From positions 1-64,000 of the forward strand of contig CAVZJO010000003.1 in assembly GCA_963775635.1 (NCBI GenBank): a stretch of DNA of 64,000 nucleotides, in the 5' to 3' direction. The notes beneath the pieces are model-generated. The model worked only from the letters and a program-made list of their open reading frames with translations. It did no database searches and was not told the DNA's origin. Positions within the stretch are counted from its first letter, which is position 1, and each line of letters begins with the position of its first letter. This document shows positions 1 to 8,704 of the stretch, piece by piece. The stretch is from JALORV01 sp963775635. Its GTDB lineage: Bacteria; Pseudomonadota; Gammaproteobacteria; Burkholderiales; Burkholderiaceae_F. Position numbers and translations under genes: made by a program.

Positions 1-90
1 GGAGACGGACGGATTCGAACCGTCGATGCACGTTTTTGCGCGCATGCTCCCTTAGCAGGGGAGTGCCTTCGACCTCTCGGCCACGTCTCC
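1..90 (-). tRNA. tRNA-Ser (GCU)
   Basis: The reverse complement folds as a class II tRNA. A 7-bp acceptor stem starts GGAGACG and ends CGTCTCC, the anticodon loop CTGCTAA gives anticodon GCU (plus-strand positions 54-56), there is a long variable arm typical of serine tRNAs, and the T-arm holds GGTTCGAATCC. The discriminator base and any encoded CCA lie beyond the left edge. It reads serine AGC/AGU codons. Confidence 0.95.
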
Positions 91-103
91 GGATCCTGAT
101 CAC

Positions 104-134
104 GAAAAAATCCGCGCGGGACGGAGCCCGCGCG
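104..134 (-). terminator. Rho-independent terminator after lysC
   Basis: On the minus strand an 8-bp stem CGCGCGGG / CCCGCGCG (positions 134-127 and 120-113) with a 6-nt loop is followed by a run of six T (positions 110-105). It sits about 40 nt after the lysC stop and just before the tRNA gene, so it should end the cysS-to-lysC transcription unit. Confidence 0.85.
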
Positions 135-173
135 AGACGCAAGTTTAGTCGCTGCCGCCAGCGGCAGCAAACG

Positions 174-1430
174 TCAGGCAGGCGCCTGTTCAAGGCCGAA
201 CGCCTTGTGCAGCGCGCGGACTGCGAGTTCCATGTACTTGTCCTCGACTACCACCGAGATCTTGATTTCGCTGGTCGAGATCATCTGAATATTAATGCCC
301 TCTTCGGACAGCGTGCGGAACATCAGGCTGGCGATGCCCACATGCGATCGCATGCCGATGCCGACCACCGAAACCTTGGCGATCTTCGGGTCGCCGACGA
401 TCTGCTTGGCGCCGACGTGATCCTTGACTTTGCTGTTCAGCACTTCGAGCGCTTTCTGGTACTCGTTGCGGTGAACCGTGAACGAGAAGTCGGTCGTGCC
501 TTCGACGCTGATGTTCTGCACGATCATGTCGACGTCGATGTTCGCATCGGCGATCGCGCCGAGGATCTGGTAGGCGATGCCGGGACGATCGGGCACTCGC
601 GTCAGCGTGATCTTGGCCTCGTCGCGCGAGAACGCGACGCCGGAGATGACTGCCTTTTCCATCATGGAGTCTTCCTCGAAGGTGATCAGCGTGCCGGACG
701 CGGCTTCCGCGGCCAGCGGCATTTCGGGTTCGGTGAGGCTCGACAGCACGCGCAGCGGCACGCGGTACTTGCCGGCAAATTCGACCGAGCGGATCTGCAG
801 CACCTTGGAGCCGAGGCTCGCCATCTCGAGCATCTCTTCGAAGGTGACTTTCTCCAGCCGGCGCGCCTCGGGCACGATGCGCGGGTCGGTCGTGTAGACA
901 CCGTCAACATCGGTGTAGATCAGGCACTCGTCGGCCTTGAGCGCGGCCGCGAGCGCCACGGCCGAAGTATCGGAACCGCCGCGACCCAGCGTCGTGATGT
1001 TGCCGTGCTCGTCCGCGCCCTGGAATCCAGCGACGACGATGATCGCGCCCTGCGCGAGGTCGCGCCGGATGTTCTTCTCGTCGATCTCGAGAATGCGCGC
1101 CTTGGTGAACGCGCTGTCGGTCAGCACGTGGACCTGCGGGCCGGTGTAGCTCTTGGCCTCGAGTCCGCGGTCCTTGAGCGCCATCGCCAGAAGTCCGATC
1201 GTGACCTGCTCCCCCGTGGAGGCGACGACGTCGAGCTCGCGCGGGTCCGGAATCGCCTGCACTTCCTTCGCCAGCCCCAGCAGCCGGTTGGTCTCGCCGC
1301 TCATGGCCGACACGATGACGACCAGCTGGTGACCCGCCCGACTCCACTTTTCGAGCCGGCGCGCGACATTCTTGATGCGCTCGACCGTACCGACCGAGGT
1401 GCCGCCGTATTTGTGAACGATCAGGGCCAT
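174..1430 (-). CDS. lysC: Aspartate kinase
   Basis: Phosphorylates L-aspartate with ATP, the first committed step to lysine (via diaminopimelate), threonine and methionine; cytoplasmic. The 418-residue product has the usual length for beta- and gammaproteobacterial LysC. The N-terminal kinase motif KYGGTS is at residues 7-12, and two ACT domains for feedback control fill the last third. The ATG at 1430 was chosen over an upstream in-frame start because homology begins MALIVHKYGG. It is the last gene of the cysS-alkA-accA-tilS-lysC run and is followed by a clear terminator. dapA, which acts later in the lysine pathway, is elsewhere in the window (18943-19818). Confidence 0.96.
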   Translation of the reverse strand: MALIVHKYGGTSVGTVERIKNVARRLEKWSRAGHQLVVIVSAMSGETNRLLGLAKEVQAIPDPRELDVVASTGEQVTIGLLAMALKDRGLEAKSYTGPQVHVLTDSAFTKARILEIDEKNIRRDLAQGAIIVVAGFQGADEHGNITTLGRGGSDTSAVALAAALKADECLIYTDVDGVYTTDPRIVPEARRLEKVTFEEMLEMASLGSKVLQIRSVEFAGKYRVPLRVLSSLTEPEMPLAAEAASGTLITFEEDSMMEKAVISGVAFSRDEAKITLTRVPDRPGIAYQILGAIADANIDVDMIVQNISVEGTTDFSFTVHRNEYQKALEVLNSKVKDHVGAKQIVGDPKIAKVSVVGIGMRSHVGIASLMFRTLSEEGINIQMISTSEIKISVVVEDKYMELAVRALHKAFGLEQAPA

Positions 1431-1470
1431 GAGAGCGCGGCGATTGCCGCGGAGAGGTGAGCAGCCGGTG

Positions 1471-1476
1471 ATTATA
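1471..1476 (-). promoter_or_regulatory. Possible -10 box of a lysC promoter
   Basis: A perfect TATAAT on the minus strand lies about 41 bp upstream of the lysC start, between tilS and lysC. No convincing -35 hexamer is visible at 16-18 bp spacing, so this is only a candidate internal promoter. No lysine riboswitch fits in the roughly 100-nt gap. Confidence 0.3.
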
Positions 1477-1532
1477 GGTAGGAGAGCTGGTTCGGCCGTC
1501 TGATCCGCATCAGAACGGTGGAGCAACCCCGG

Positions 1533-3008
1533 TCACTCGCGCTCGATTAGGATCGCGTCCGGCTGCCAGATGATCGTGATGCGCTCGCCGTCGCGGTCGG
1601 TCAGGCGCACGTCGGCGCCAAGCGCGGCCACATAGATCAGCTCGCCGTCGCGCCACAGCAAGGGCAGGCGCGCGCGGTCGAACTCCGCGATGCCGGCGTC
1701 CTGGTAAAGCCGCTTCAGCGTTCGCGACGGGCGGCCGGCGTACGGCTTGAAGCGCTCTCCTCCGGACCGCGCCTTCACTTCGAGTGGCTTGGCTGCCAGC
1801 CACTCCGGATCAAAACCTTCACGGTCGGTCTCGCGGTTGAAGCGCAATACGCCGCCCCAGGCGGGCAAGGCGATCTCGCTTTCGCCGTTCCAGCGGAACG
1901 ATTCGGCGTCGCGATCGTTGTTGTCGGCGTCCCGCAGCAGCAGCAGTCCGCGATAGCGACGCACCTCGCGCCCACCCAGACGCACCAGCAGGCGTGCATC
2001 GCTGCGCGCACTGCGAGCCTGCTCGAGCATGTCGACCAGGCGGGCGCGCGACTGCGCTTCGATGCCATGCGTGCCGAGCCACGCGCGCAACACCCAGGTC
2101 TGGCGTGCCGCAGGCAGTGTCGCGAGCGCATCCAGCCTTAGCATTCCGACCGGGGCCCCGTCCTGGCAGAGCGCCAGGTCGCCCTCAGCGACGCTGCGCA
2201 GCGCTTCGGCAGCTTCAGCGACGAGTTCCACCGAGCGCGCGGCCGCTGCACGGAAACCCGGCCGCAGCGCGTCCAGGCGAGGCAGCACATCGAGGCGGAC
2301 CGCATTGCGCAGCAGCGCGCGATCGTCGTTGCTGTCATCCTCGATGAACGCCAATTTCCGCTGATCGACGTAACGCCGGACATCGTCGCCCGCAATGTCG
2401 ATGAAAGGCCGCAGCAGCAGCAAGTCGCCGACGGCGAACGGACGCGCGCTTGGGAATGCAGCCAGGCCCTCGATTCCCGCTCCGCGCAGCCACTGGATCA
2501 GGAATGTCTCGATACGGTCATCGCGGTGATGAGCGCAGCAGACGACGCGCGCACCGCATTCGGTCGCCGCGTCGGCCAGGGCTTGATAGCGTGCATCGCG
2601 GGCCGCTGCCTCGATGCCCCGCCCGCCGCGACGCACCGACACATGGCGGCCGATGAACCGCACGCCCGTCGCGGCTGCCTCCCGTTCGCAATGCGCAAGC
2701 CACTCGTCGGCGTGGCGGCTCAATCCATGATGCACGTGGACCGCGACCACCTCGCGCAGCGGTGAACCGCGCCGCGCCGCGAGCCTCGCCATGACGTGCA
2801 GCAGCACGGTCGAGTCACGACCGCCGCTATAGCCGACCACCGCAGTCAGTGCGCTCTTGCGCGCCGTGCGGCGCTTCAGCGGCTCTTCGCCGTGGGCATC
2901 GAATTCGTCGAGGCGGGACTGTGCGCGCTGCAGCGTCGATGCGACTGCGCTGAGCAGCGACGTTTCGAGCGGATCAGCTGTCCTCGGTCGTGTTCTTGAA
3001 TCGGCCAT
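1533..3008 (-). CDS. tilS: tRNA(Ile)-lysidine synthetase
   Basis: Adds lysine to C34 of the CAU-anticodon tRNA-Ile, so the tRNA reads AUA and is charged with isoleucine. The PP-loop ATPase motif SGGRDS is at residues 61-66. The C-terminal TilS substrate-binding domains follow, ending close to the stop. At 491 residues it is longer than E. coli TilS (about 430), mostly through an N-terminal extension of about 50 residues. I used the ATG at 3008; an alternative lies 18 nt upstream. The start overlaps the end of accA by 35 nt, implying translational coupling in the accA-tilS-lysC order common in betaproteobacteria. Confidence 0.93.
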   Translation of the reverse strand: MADSRTRPRTADPLETSLLSAVASTLQRAQSRLDEFDAHGEEPLKRRTARKSALTAVVGYSGGRDSTVLLHVMARLAARRGSPLREVVAVHVHHGLSRHADEWLAHCEREAAATGVRFIGRHVSVRRGGRGIEAAARDARYQALADAATECGARVVCCAHHRDDRIETFLIQWLRGAGIEGLAAFPSARPFAVGDLLLLRPFIDIAGDDVRRYVDQRKLAFIEDDSNDDRALLRNAVRLDVLPRLDALRPGFRAAAARSVELVAEAAEALRSVAEGDLALCQDGAPVGMLRLDALATLPAARQTWVLRAWLGTHGIEAQSRARLVDMLEQARSARSDARLLVRLGGREVRRYRGLLLLRDADNNDRDAESFRWNGESEIALPAWGGVLRFNRETDREGFDPEWLAAKPLEVKARSGGERFKPYAGRPSRTLKRLYQDAGIAEFDRARLPLLWRDGELIYVAALGADVRLTDRDGERITIIWQPDAILIERE

Positions 3009-3948
3009 AGGCAAGCAGGCGCGCATGACGGGCGGCCAGTAACTCGCGCGGCTTCATGCCGCTGAACTGGCGCAGGCTGTCGGCGAGCGCCCGCTTGAGC
3101 AGCGCCGCCATCTGCTTGCCGTCGCGATGCGCCCCGCCCAACGGCTCGGTGACGATCTTGTCGATCAGCCCCAGCGCCTTGAGTCGGTGTGCTGTCAGGC
3201 CGAGCGCCTCCGCGGCCTCGGCCGCTTTGTCCGCGCTCTTCCACAGGATCGACGCACAGCCTTCGGGTGAGATGACCGAGTAAGTCGCGTACTGCAGCAT
3301 CAGCACCTGGTCGCCGACCGCCACGGCCAGTGCGCCGCCAGAGCCGCCCTCGCCGATGATGGTGGCGATGATCGGCACTTTCAGTTGCGACATCTCATAA
3401 AGATTGTGTCCGATCGCCTCGGACTGCCCGCGCTCCTCGGCGTCGATGCCGGGATAGGCGCCGGGAGTGTCGACGAAGGTGAACACCGGCAGACTGAACT
3501 TCTCTGCCAGCTTCATCAGCCGCAACGCCTTGCGGTACCCCTCCGGCTTGCTCATGCCGAAGTTACGCAGCGCGCGCTCCTTGGTGTCGCGTCCCTTCTG
3601 GTGACCCATCACCATCACGGACTGCCCGTTGAAGCGTGCCAGTCCGCCGACGATCGACAGGTCGTCGGAGAATGAACGATCGCCGTGCAGCTCGTGGAAG
3701 TCGGTGAGGAGATCGGCGACGTAGTCCAGCGTGTACGGGCGCTGCGGATGGCGCGCGATCTGCGAGACCTGCCACGGTGAGAGCTTGGCGTAGATGTCCT
3801 TCAGCAGCCCCTGGCTCTTCTTCTGCAGCCGTTCGATCTCCTCCGAGATATCGACCGCCGAGTCATCCTGTACGAATCGCAGTTCGTCGATCTTCGTTTC
3901 CAGCTCGGCGATCGGCTGTTCAAATTCGAGGAATGTGGTCTTGGCCAT
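2974..3948 (-). CDS. accA: Acetyl-CoA carboxylase carboxyltransferase subunit alpha
   Basis: With AccD it transfers carboxyl from biotin-BCCP to acetyl-CoA, making malonyl-CoA for fatty acid synthesis. The 324-residue protein starts MAKTTFLEFEQPIAELETKI, the standard AccA N-terminus. It contains the carboxyltransferase core with GGSGGALAVAVGD and the motif PEGCASILWKS near residues 200-240. The ATG at 3948 gives the normal length. It lies between the DNA glycosylase gene (8-nt gap) and tilS (overlap), so these are probably co-transcribed. Confidence 0.97.
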   Translation of the reverse strand: MAKTTFLEFEQPIAELETKIDELRFVQDDSAVDISEEIERLQKKSQGLLKDIYAKLSPWQVSQIARHPQRPYTLDYVADLLTDFHELHGDRSFSDDLSIVGGLARFNGQSVMVMGHQKGRDTKERALRNFGMSKPEGYRKALRLMKLAEKFSLPVFTFVDTPGAYPGIDAEERGQSEAIGHNLYEMSQLKVPIIATIIGEGGSGGALAVAVGDQVLMLQYATYSVISPEGCASILWKSADKAAEAAEALGLTAHRLKALGLIDKIVTEPLGGAHRDGKQMAALLKRALADSLRQFSGMKPRELLAARHARLLAYGRFKNTTEDS

Positions 3949-3956
3949 TCTTGTCT

Positions 3957-4598
3957 TCAGTATTCGACAGGCACCGGGTCGAGGCTGCGCCAAAGGTACC
4001 AGGTGGCCACGCTGCGCCACGGCTCCCACGCTGCTGCCAGCGCCGTGATCTGCGCACGCGGACCCTTGCCGCTCATCGGTGCTCCGTCGAAATAGTTGAT
4101 GCTCACGGCCTTCAGCAACCCCAGGTCGTCCAGCGGCAGCACATTAGGCCGGAGCAGGTTGAAGATCAAGAACATCTCGGCGGTCCAGCGCCCGATGCCG
4201 CGGATGTCGGTCAGTTCGGCGATGATCGCTTCGTCGTCCTGCTCGGCAAACCGCGACGGATCGACTCGCCCTGTCGCGAAGTGCTGCGCGAGATCGCGTA
4301 TGTACTCGACCTTACGGTCCGACAGGCCGCACGCGCGCAGTGTCGTGGCTCGCTTGCGCAGCACGGAGCCCGGAGCCAGCTCGCCGCAGCAGTCCGCGAA
4401 GCGACGCCAGACGGCCTCTGCCGCCTTCACCGAGATCTGTTGTCCGACGATCGCGCGCGCCAGTGTGGGGAAGGCATCGCCGCGGGATGCCAGCGCGACA
4501 CGCGGATGCGCGGCGATGATCCGCGCCAGCGTGTCGTCGCTGCGTCCGAGCGCGCTCTTGGCGCGAGTCCAGTACGGCGGACGGCTGGCCGAGATCAT
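3957..4598 (-). CDS. DNA-3-methyladenine glycosylase (AlkA/HhH-GPD family)
   Basis: Base-excision repair glycosylase expected to remove alkylated purines. The 213-residue protein is the short form lacking AlkA's N-terminal domain. It has an HhH-GPD core: IVGQQISVKAAEAVWRRF, then the hairpin LTDIRGIGRWTAEM, with the catalytic aspartate expected in the following LPLDDLGLLKAV stretch. Its ATG directly abuts the cysS stop codon, so the pair is likely translationally coupled, an arrangement often seen next to accA in betaproteobacteria. Substrate range cannot be told from sequence. Confidence 0.9.
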   Translation of the reverse strand: MISASRPPYWTRAKSALGRSDDTLARIIAAHPRVALASRGDAFPTLARAIVGQQISVKAAEAVWRRFADCCGELAPGSVLRKRATTLRACGLSDRKVEYIRDLAQHFATGRVDPSRFAEQDDEAIIAELTDIRGIGRWTAEMFLIFNLLRPNVLPLDDLGLLKAVSINYFDGAPMSGKGPRAQITALAAAWEPWRSVATWYLWRSLDPVPVEY

Positions 4599-6026
4599 CT
4601 ACTGCCGGCGCCAGGTCGTGCCGGCGCCGCTGTCCTCGAGCACAATGCCCTTCGAAGCAAGTTCGGCGCGCAGTCGGTCGGCCTTCGCAAAGTCACGAGC
4701 TTTCTTTGCCTCCGCCCGCTGCGCAATTAGCGCGTCGATGGCGTCCTCATCGAGCGGGACCACGGCACCCATTTCGGCCTGGATCTCTTGTCCACGTAGC
4801 GCGACGGAAAGCGAGCTTGCCGGACCCCTCTGAAGATAGGCCTTCGGAGAGGACTGCAGCAGTCCCAGCACACCGCCCAGCCGCAGCAACTGCCGCGCCA
4901 GAACCGTCGAGTGCGTGCGATTGACCTCGCCCGCGAGATCGAACAGGGCAGCGATTGCGATCGGGGTATTGAAGTCGTCGTCCATCGCTGCGCCGAATCG
5001 CGCCGCGTGTGCTTCGTTCCAGTCGATCGGTGCCGCGTCGGCTGGCGTGTCGCGCAACGCGGTATACAGGCGTGCCAGCGCCGCGCGCGCCTCGGTCAGC
5101 TGCTCCTCGGCGAACTGGAACTGGCTGCGGTAATGCGAACGCAGCAGGAAGAATCGCACGGCTTCGGGGTCATAGCGGCGCACGGCTTCGCGGATCGTGA
5201 CGACATTGCCGAGCGATTTCGACATCTTGTCGTCGCCCATGCGCAGCGCGCCGGTGTGGATCCACAGGTTGGCGAACGGCTGCTCGAATGCGCCCTCGCT
5301 CTGCGCGATCTCGTTCTCGTGATGGGGAAAAATGAGGTCCGGGCCACCGCCATGAATGTCGAAGGTCTGACCCAGCAGCGCGCCCGCCATCGCCGAGCAC
5401 TCGATATGCCAGCCGGGACGGCCTGCACCCCAGCTTGATTCCCACTGCGGCTCGCCCGGCTTGGCGCGCTTCCACAGCACGAAGTCGAGAGGATCGTTCT
5501 TGCTGGCATCCACCGCGACGCGTTCGCCGGCACGCAGTTCGTCGAGCGTTCGTCCGGAGAGCTTGCCGTAGCCCGGAAACTTGCGCACTGAGAAGTTGAC
5601 ATCGCCGTCGTCGGCCTGGTACGCGAGATCTTTTTGCTGCAGTAGGCCGATGATGTCGAGCATCTGGGGGACGTACTCAGTTGCGCGGGGCTCGTGATCG
5701 GGCAAGGCCAACCCCAGCGCTGCGAAGTCCTCGTTCATCGCCGCGATGTAGCGCGTCGTCAGCTCGCTCGGTGTTTCGCCATTTTCTGCGGCGCGCTTGA
5801 TGATCCTGTCGTCGATGTCGGTGATGTTGCGCACGTAGGTCACATCGAACCCGCGCGCGCGCAGCCAGCGCTGCATCACGTCGAACGCGACGAAGGTGCG
5901 GCCGTGGCCGATGTGCGTCAGGTCGTAGGTCGTGACGCCGCACACGTACATCTTCACCTTGCCCGGCTCGATCGGCCGCAGCGGTTCCTTGCGACGCGTC
6001 AGCGTGTTGTGGATCTCGATGGTCAT
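4599..6026 (-). CDS. cysS: Cysteinyl-tRNA synthetase
   Basis: Class I aminoacyl-tRNA synthetase charging tRNA-Cys. The 475-residue product has the zinc-ligand cysteine C29, the HIGH signature at residues 38-41 (THIGHGR), the ERGGDPD-like segment HGGGPDLIFPHHENE and KMSKS in DDKMSKSLGN. A C-terminal DALR-type domain follows. It is the first gene of the minus-strand cluster that runs to lysC. The divergent plus-strand gene is a TPR protein, so the 189-bp gap 6027-6215 should hold promoters for both directions. Confidence 0.97.
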   Translation of the reverse strand: MTIEIHNTLTRRKEPLRPIEPGKVKMYVCGVTTYDLTHIGHGRTFVAFDVMQRWLRARGFDVTYVRNITDIDDRIIKRAAENGETPSELTTRYIAAMNEDFAALGLALPDHEPRATEYVPQMLDIIGLLQQKDLAYQADDGDVNFSVRKFPGYGKLSGRTLDELRAGERVAVDASKNDPLDFVLWKRAKPGEPQWESSWGAGRPGWHIECSAMAGALLGQTFDIHGGGPDLIFPHHENEIAQSEGAFEQPFANLWIHTGALRMGDDKMSKSLGNVVTIREAVRRYDPEAVRFFLLRSHYRSQFQFAEEQLTEARAALARLYTALRDTPADAAPIDWNEAHAARFGAAMDDDFNTPIAIAALFDLAGEVNRTHSTVLARQLLRLGGVLGLLQSSPKAYLQRGPASSLSVALRGQEIQAEMGAVVPLDEDAIDALIAQRAEAKKARDFAKADRLRAELASKGIVLEDSGAGTTWRRQ

Positions 6027-6215
6027 GGTGTATCCCGCGAATCATCCAGCACAAGCCGGACGGAAATGTGGCGCAGCAGCGGCGTGCAGGGGCGCCCACG
6101 AAGGCGTTCGTCAACAGCGCCGGGACAACATTTCGGGGATATCAGCGGAGCGGCGGTTGTAGAATCCGCGCAGTATATCAACGCCTTGCATCCTTCCTGT
6201 GGTCCTTTCCTCCCG

Positions 6216-6797
6216 ATGCCTGCCCGATTGCTGATCGGCTGTCTACTCGCTCTGCTGTCGGCATGGGGCAGCGCGATCGGCCAGGTCTCCACGGGCCTTC
6301 CGCCGCAAACCATCGGGACGCTACCCAGCGACAAGGAAATTCCGACCGAACTGCAGCAGGTGCAGCAAATGCTCGCAGCCGGCCGTGCCCAGCAAGCCCT
6401 CGAACGGGCCGATGCGCAACTGGCGAAGAATCCGCGCGACGCGCAGATGCGCTTCGTGCGAGGCGTGATCTTGACCGAGATGAAGAGAACCGACGAAGCG
6501 CGCGACGCCTTCCAGCGCCTCACCGAGGACTTCCCTGAACTGCCCGAACCGTACAACAACCTCGCGGTGCTGTATGCCGGCGAAGGCCGCCTCGACAGCG
6601 CGCGGGCCGCGCTCGAAATGGCCCTCACGGCCGCTCCCAACTACGGCACCGCTCTCGAAAATCTCGGCGACATCTACCTGCAGATGGCGGCCGACTCGTA
6701 CCAGCGCGCCGCCAAGCTCGACCCTGCCAATCGTCAGGCCAGCGCGAAGCTGGCGTTGGCACGTGAGCTGATCGACAAGTCGCGCAGTGTGCGTTAG
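6216..6797 (+). CDS. Exported tetratricopeptide-repeat protein
   Basis: A 193-residue protein with an N-terminal signal peptide (hydrophobic LLIGCLLALLSAWGSAIG, probable cleavage near residue 20-23) followed by at least three TPR-like helical repeats, including QQALERADAQLAKNPRD, a repeat around EMKRTDEARDAF and AVLYAGEGRLDSARAALEMA. It probably works as a periplasmic protein-protein scaffold; no catalytic motif is visible. The ATG at 6216 was chosen because it starts the signal peptide; the upstream open frame is only antisense to cysS. It heads a plus-strand run with two cyclophilins, so a role near envelope protein folding is possible but is inference. Confidence 0.85.
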   Translation: MPARLLIGCLLALLSAWGSAIGQVSTGLPPQTIGTLPSDKEIPTELQQVQQMLAAGRAQQALERADAQLAKNPRDAQMRFVRGVILTEMKRTDEARDAFQRLTEDFPELPEPYNNLAVLYAGEGRLDSARAALEMALTAAPNYGTALENLGDIYLQMAADSYQRAAKLDPANRQASAKLALARELIDKSRSVR

Positions 6798-6821
6798 TCA
6801 TCACCCTTGAAAGGTCCATCG

Positions 6822-7373
6822 ATGAGAATGTCTGCCGTGCTGCTTTGCGTCGCCATGGCCACACCCGGGGCGGTGCTCGCCCAGCGGGTCTCACTCGACA
6901 CGACGATGGGAACGATCGTCATCGAACTGGTGCCGCAGGCCGCTCCGAAGACCGTCGCCAACTTCATCGAGTACGTCAAGAGCGGCCACTACAACAACAC
7001 CGTGTTCCACCGCGTGATGGGCACATTCATGATCCAGGGCGGCGGCTACACCGCCGACCTGACCGAGAAGCCGACCCGCGCCCCGATCCCACTCGAGAGC
7101 CAGAGCGGGCTGAAGAACGACCGCGGCGCGGTCTCGATGGCGCGCCGCTCCGATCCGAACTCCGCGACGTCGCAGTTCTTCATCAACGTGGTGGACAATC
7201 CGCGCCTCGACTATCCGAACCCGGACGGTCACGGGTACGCGGTGTTCGGCAAGGTGGTCGAAGGCATGGATGTCGTCGACAAGATACGCGCGGTCCCGAC
7301 CGGACCGAGCGGGTCGCACCAGAGCGTGCCGACGACACCCGTCGTCATCAAGTCGGCGAAAGTCATCAAGTAA
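6822..7373 (+). CDS. ppiA: Peptidyl-prolyl cis-trans isomerase, periplasmic cyclophilin
   Basis: Catalyses cis-trans isomerisation of Xaa-Pro bonds. The 183-residue protein starts with a signal peptide (MRMSAVLLCVAMATPGAVLA) and continues into a cyclophilin domain with FHRVMGTFMIQGGG, NSATSQFFINV and GHGYAVFGKVVEGMDVVD. The ATG at 6822 has a GAAAGG ribosome binding site 8 nt upstream; an in-frame TTG at 6807 is less likely. A second cyclophilin, without a signal peptide, follows 14 nt downstream, giving a periplasmic/cytoplasmic pair. Confidence 0.94.
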   Translation: MRMSAVLLCVAMATPGAVLAQRVSLDTTMGTIVIELVPQAAPKTVANFIEYVKSGHYNNTVFHRVMGTFMIQGGGYTADLTEKPTRAPIPLESQSGLKNDRGAVSMARRSDPNSATSQFFINVVDNPRLDYPNPDGHGYAVFGKVVEGMDVVDKIRAVPTGPSGSHQSVPTTPVVIKSAKVIK

Positions 7374-7387
7374 ATCCGGGAGCACGC

Positions 7388-7882
7388 ATGGTCCGCCTCT
7401 ACACCAATTTCGGTCCCATCACGATCGAACTCGATCACGAACGCGCGCCCAAGACGTCCGAGAATTTCGAGTCGTATGTCCGCAACGGCTTCTACGACGG
7501 GACGCTGTTTCACCGGGTCATCAACGGTTTCATGATTCAGGGCGGAGGCTTCGAGGCAGGAATGCGCCAGAAGACCGCGGAGGCGCCGATAGAAAACGAG
7601 GCGCGCAATGGACTGCGCAATGCCAAATACACGATCGCGATGGCGCGCACCAGCGATCCGCATTCGGCCTCCTCGCAGTTCTTCATCAACGTCGCGGACA
7701 ATGAGTTCCTCAACCACACGGAGCCGACCCCGCAGGGTTGGGGTTACTGCGTGTTCGGCAAGGTGATCGAGGGTTTCAGCGCGGTCGACAAGATCAAGGC
7801 CGTGCGCACCGGACGCCGCAGCGGTCACCAGGACGTGCCCGAAGTCGACGTGCTGATCGAGCGCGCAGAAGTAACCCAGTGA
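7388..7882 (+). CDS. ppiB: Peptidyl-prolyl cis-trans isomerase B, cytoplasmic cyclophilin
   Basis: A 164-residue cyclophilin with no signal peptide, so cytoplasmic. It shows the full active-site set: FHRVINGFMIQGGGF, SASSQFFINVADN and GWGYCVFGKVIEGFSAVD. Length and motif order match E. coli PpiB. It follows ppiA by 14 nt, and its stop codon overlaps the GTG start of lpxH (GTGA), the common betaproteobacterial order ppiA-ppiB-lpxH. Confidence 0.95.
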   Translation: MVRLYTNFGPITIELDHERAPKTSENFESYVRNGFYDGTLFHRVINGFMIQGGGFEAGMRQKTAEAPIENEARNGLRNAKYTIAMARTSDPHSASSQFFINVADNEFLNHTEPTPQGWGYCVFGKVIEGFSAVDKIKAVRTGRRSGHQDVPEVDVLIERAEVTQ

Positions 7883-8685
7883 GCCGCGAGCATGCGCAGG
7901 CGAGCGCCGTTGCGCCGGTGCTCGCTGTCGAGCGGAACATCGCACCGCTGACAGATCCGATCGTCATTTCCGACCTTCACCTAACGACCGACCGTCCGCG
8001 CACGGTCGCGCGCTTCCTGCGCTTTATGCAGCAGGACGCACCGGGACATCCCGAACTGCTGATCCTCGGCGATCTGTTCGAGTTCTGGATCGGCGATGAT
8101 GCCGGCGCGGCCGCTGCGCCGATTGTCGAAGCGCTGGCCGCCGCGACACAGACCGGGCAGCGCCTGCTGGTGATGCACGGCAATCGCGATCCACTGCTGG
8201 GTAGCGCGTTTGCCAACGCGACCGGTGCGACGCTCCTCGCCGATCCGCTGGTGGTCGATGTGGCCGGCACACGCACCCTGCTCACGCACGGCGACGCCTG
8301 GTGCACGCTCGACGTCCCCTACCAGCGGATGCGCGCGACGGTGCGTCAGCCCGAATTCCAGTCCGACTTCCTTGCACGGCCGCTTGCCGACCGCATCGCC
8401 TTCGCGCGCAGCCTGCGCATGCAGAGCGAAAGCGAGAAGGCGGTCAAGGCGGCGGACATCATGGACGTCACGCAGGACGCCGTGCTGGCAGCCGTGCGGG
8501 AAGCGGGAGTACAACGCGTGATCCATGGCCATACGCACCGCCCCGCGGCGCATGTCGTCGATATCGACGGCAGTCGTGTCGAGCGGTGGGTGCTGCCCGA
8601 CTGGGACCTTGACGACGTCGAGCCGCGCGGCGGGTTTCTCGACTTCGTCGACGGGCAGCCCCGGCTGGTGTTCTTCGACGACTAG
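7879..8685 (+). CDS. lpxH: UDP-2,3-diacylglucosamine diphosphatase
   Basis: Hydrolyses UDP-2,3-diacylglucosamine to lipid X in lipid A synthesis at the inner face of the inner membrane. The 268-residue product is a calcineurin-like metallophosphoesterase with the metal-binding motifs SDLHL, GDLFEFWIGDD, HGNRD and HGHTHRP. The GTG start at 7879 overlaps the ppiB stop codon. About 20 residues precede the catalytic domain, a little more than in E. coli LpxH. It converges on cysE, leaving 19 nt between stops. Confidence 0.93.
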   Translation: MSREHAQASAVAPVLAVERNIAPLTDPIVISDLHLTTDRPRTVARFLRFMQQDAPGHPELLILGDLFEFWIGDDAGAAAAPIVEALAAATQTGQRLLVMHGNRDPLLGSAFANATGATLLADPLVVDVAGTRTLLTHGDAWCTLDVPYQRMRATVRQPEFQSDFLARPLADRIAFARSLRMQSESEKAVKAADIMDVTQDAVLAAVREAGVQRVIHGHTHRPAAHVVDIDGSRVERWVLPDWDLDDVEPRGGFLDFVDGQPRLVFFDD

Positions 8686-8704
8686 GCTAAAGTCGACAGC
8701 AGCG

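Noticed and set aside
36..1460. 474-codon open frame antisense to lysC
   Set aside because: High GC creates long antisense frames; it has no homology pattern and mirrors the codon structure of lysC. The same applies to long antisense frames opposite eno, actP, crbS and the exonuclease gene.
1431..1532. Lysine riboswitch upstream of lysC
   Set aside because: The gap is only about 100 nt and shows no lysine-riboswitch-like structure; the gene is also within an operon.
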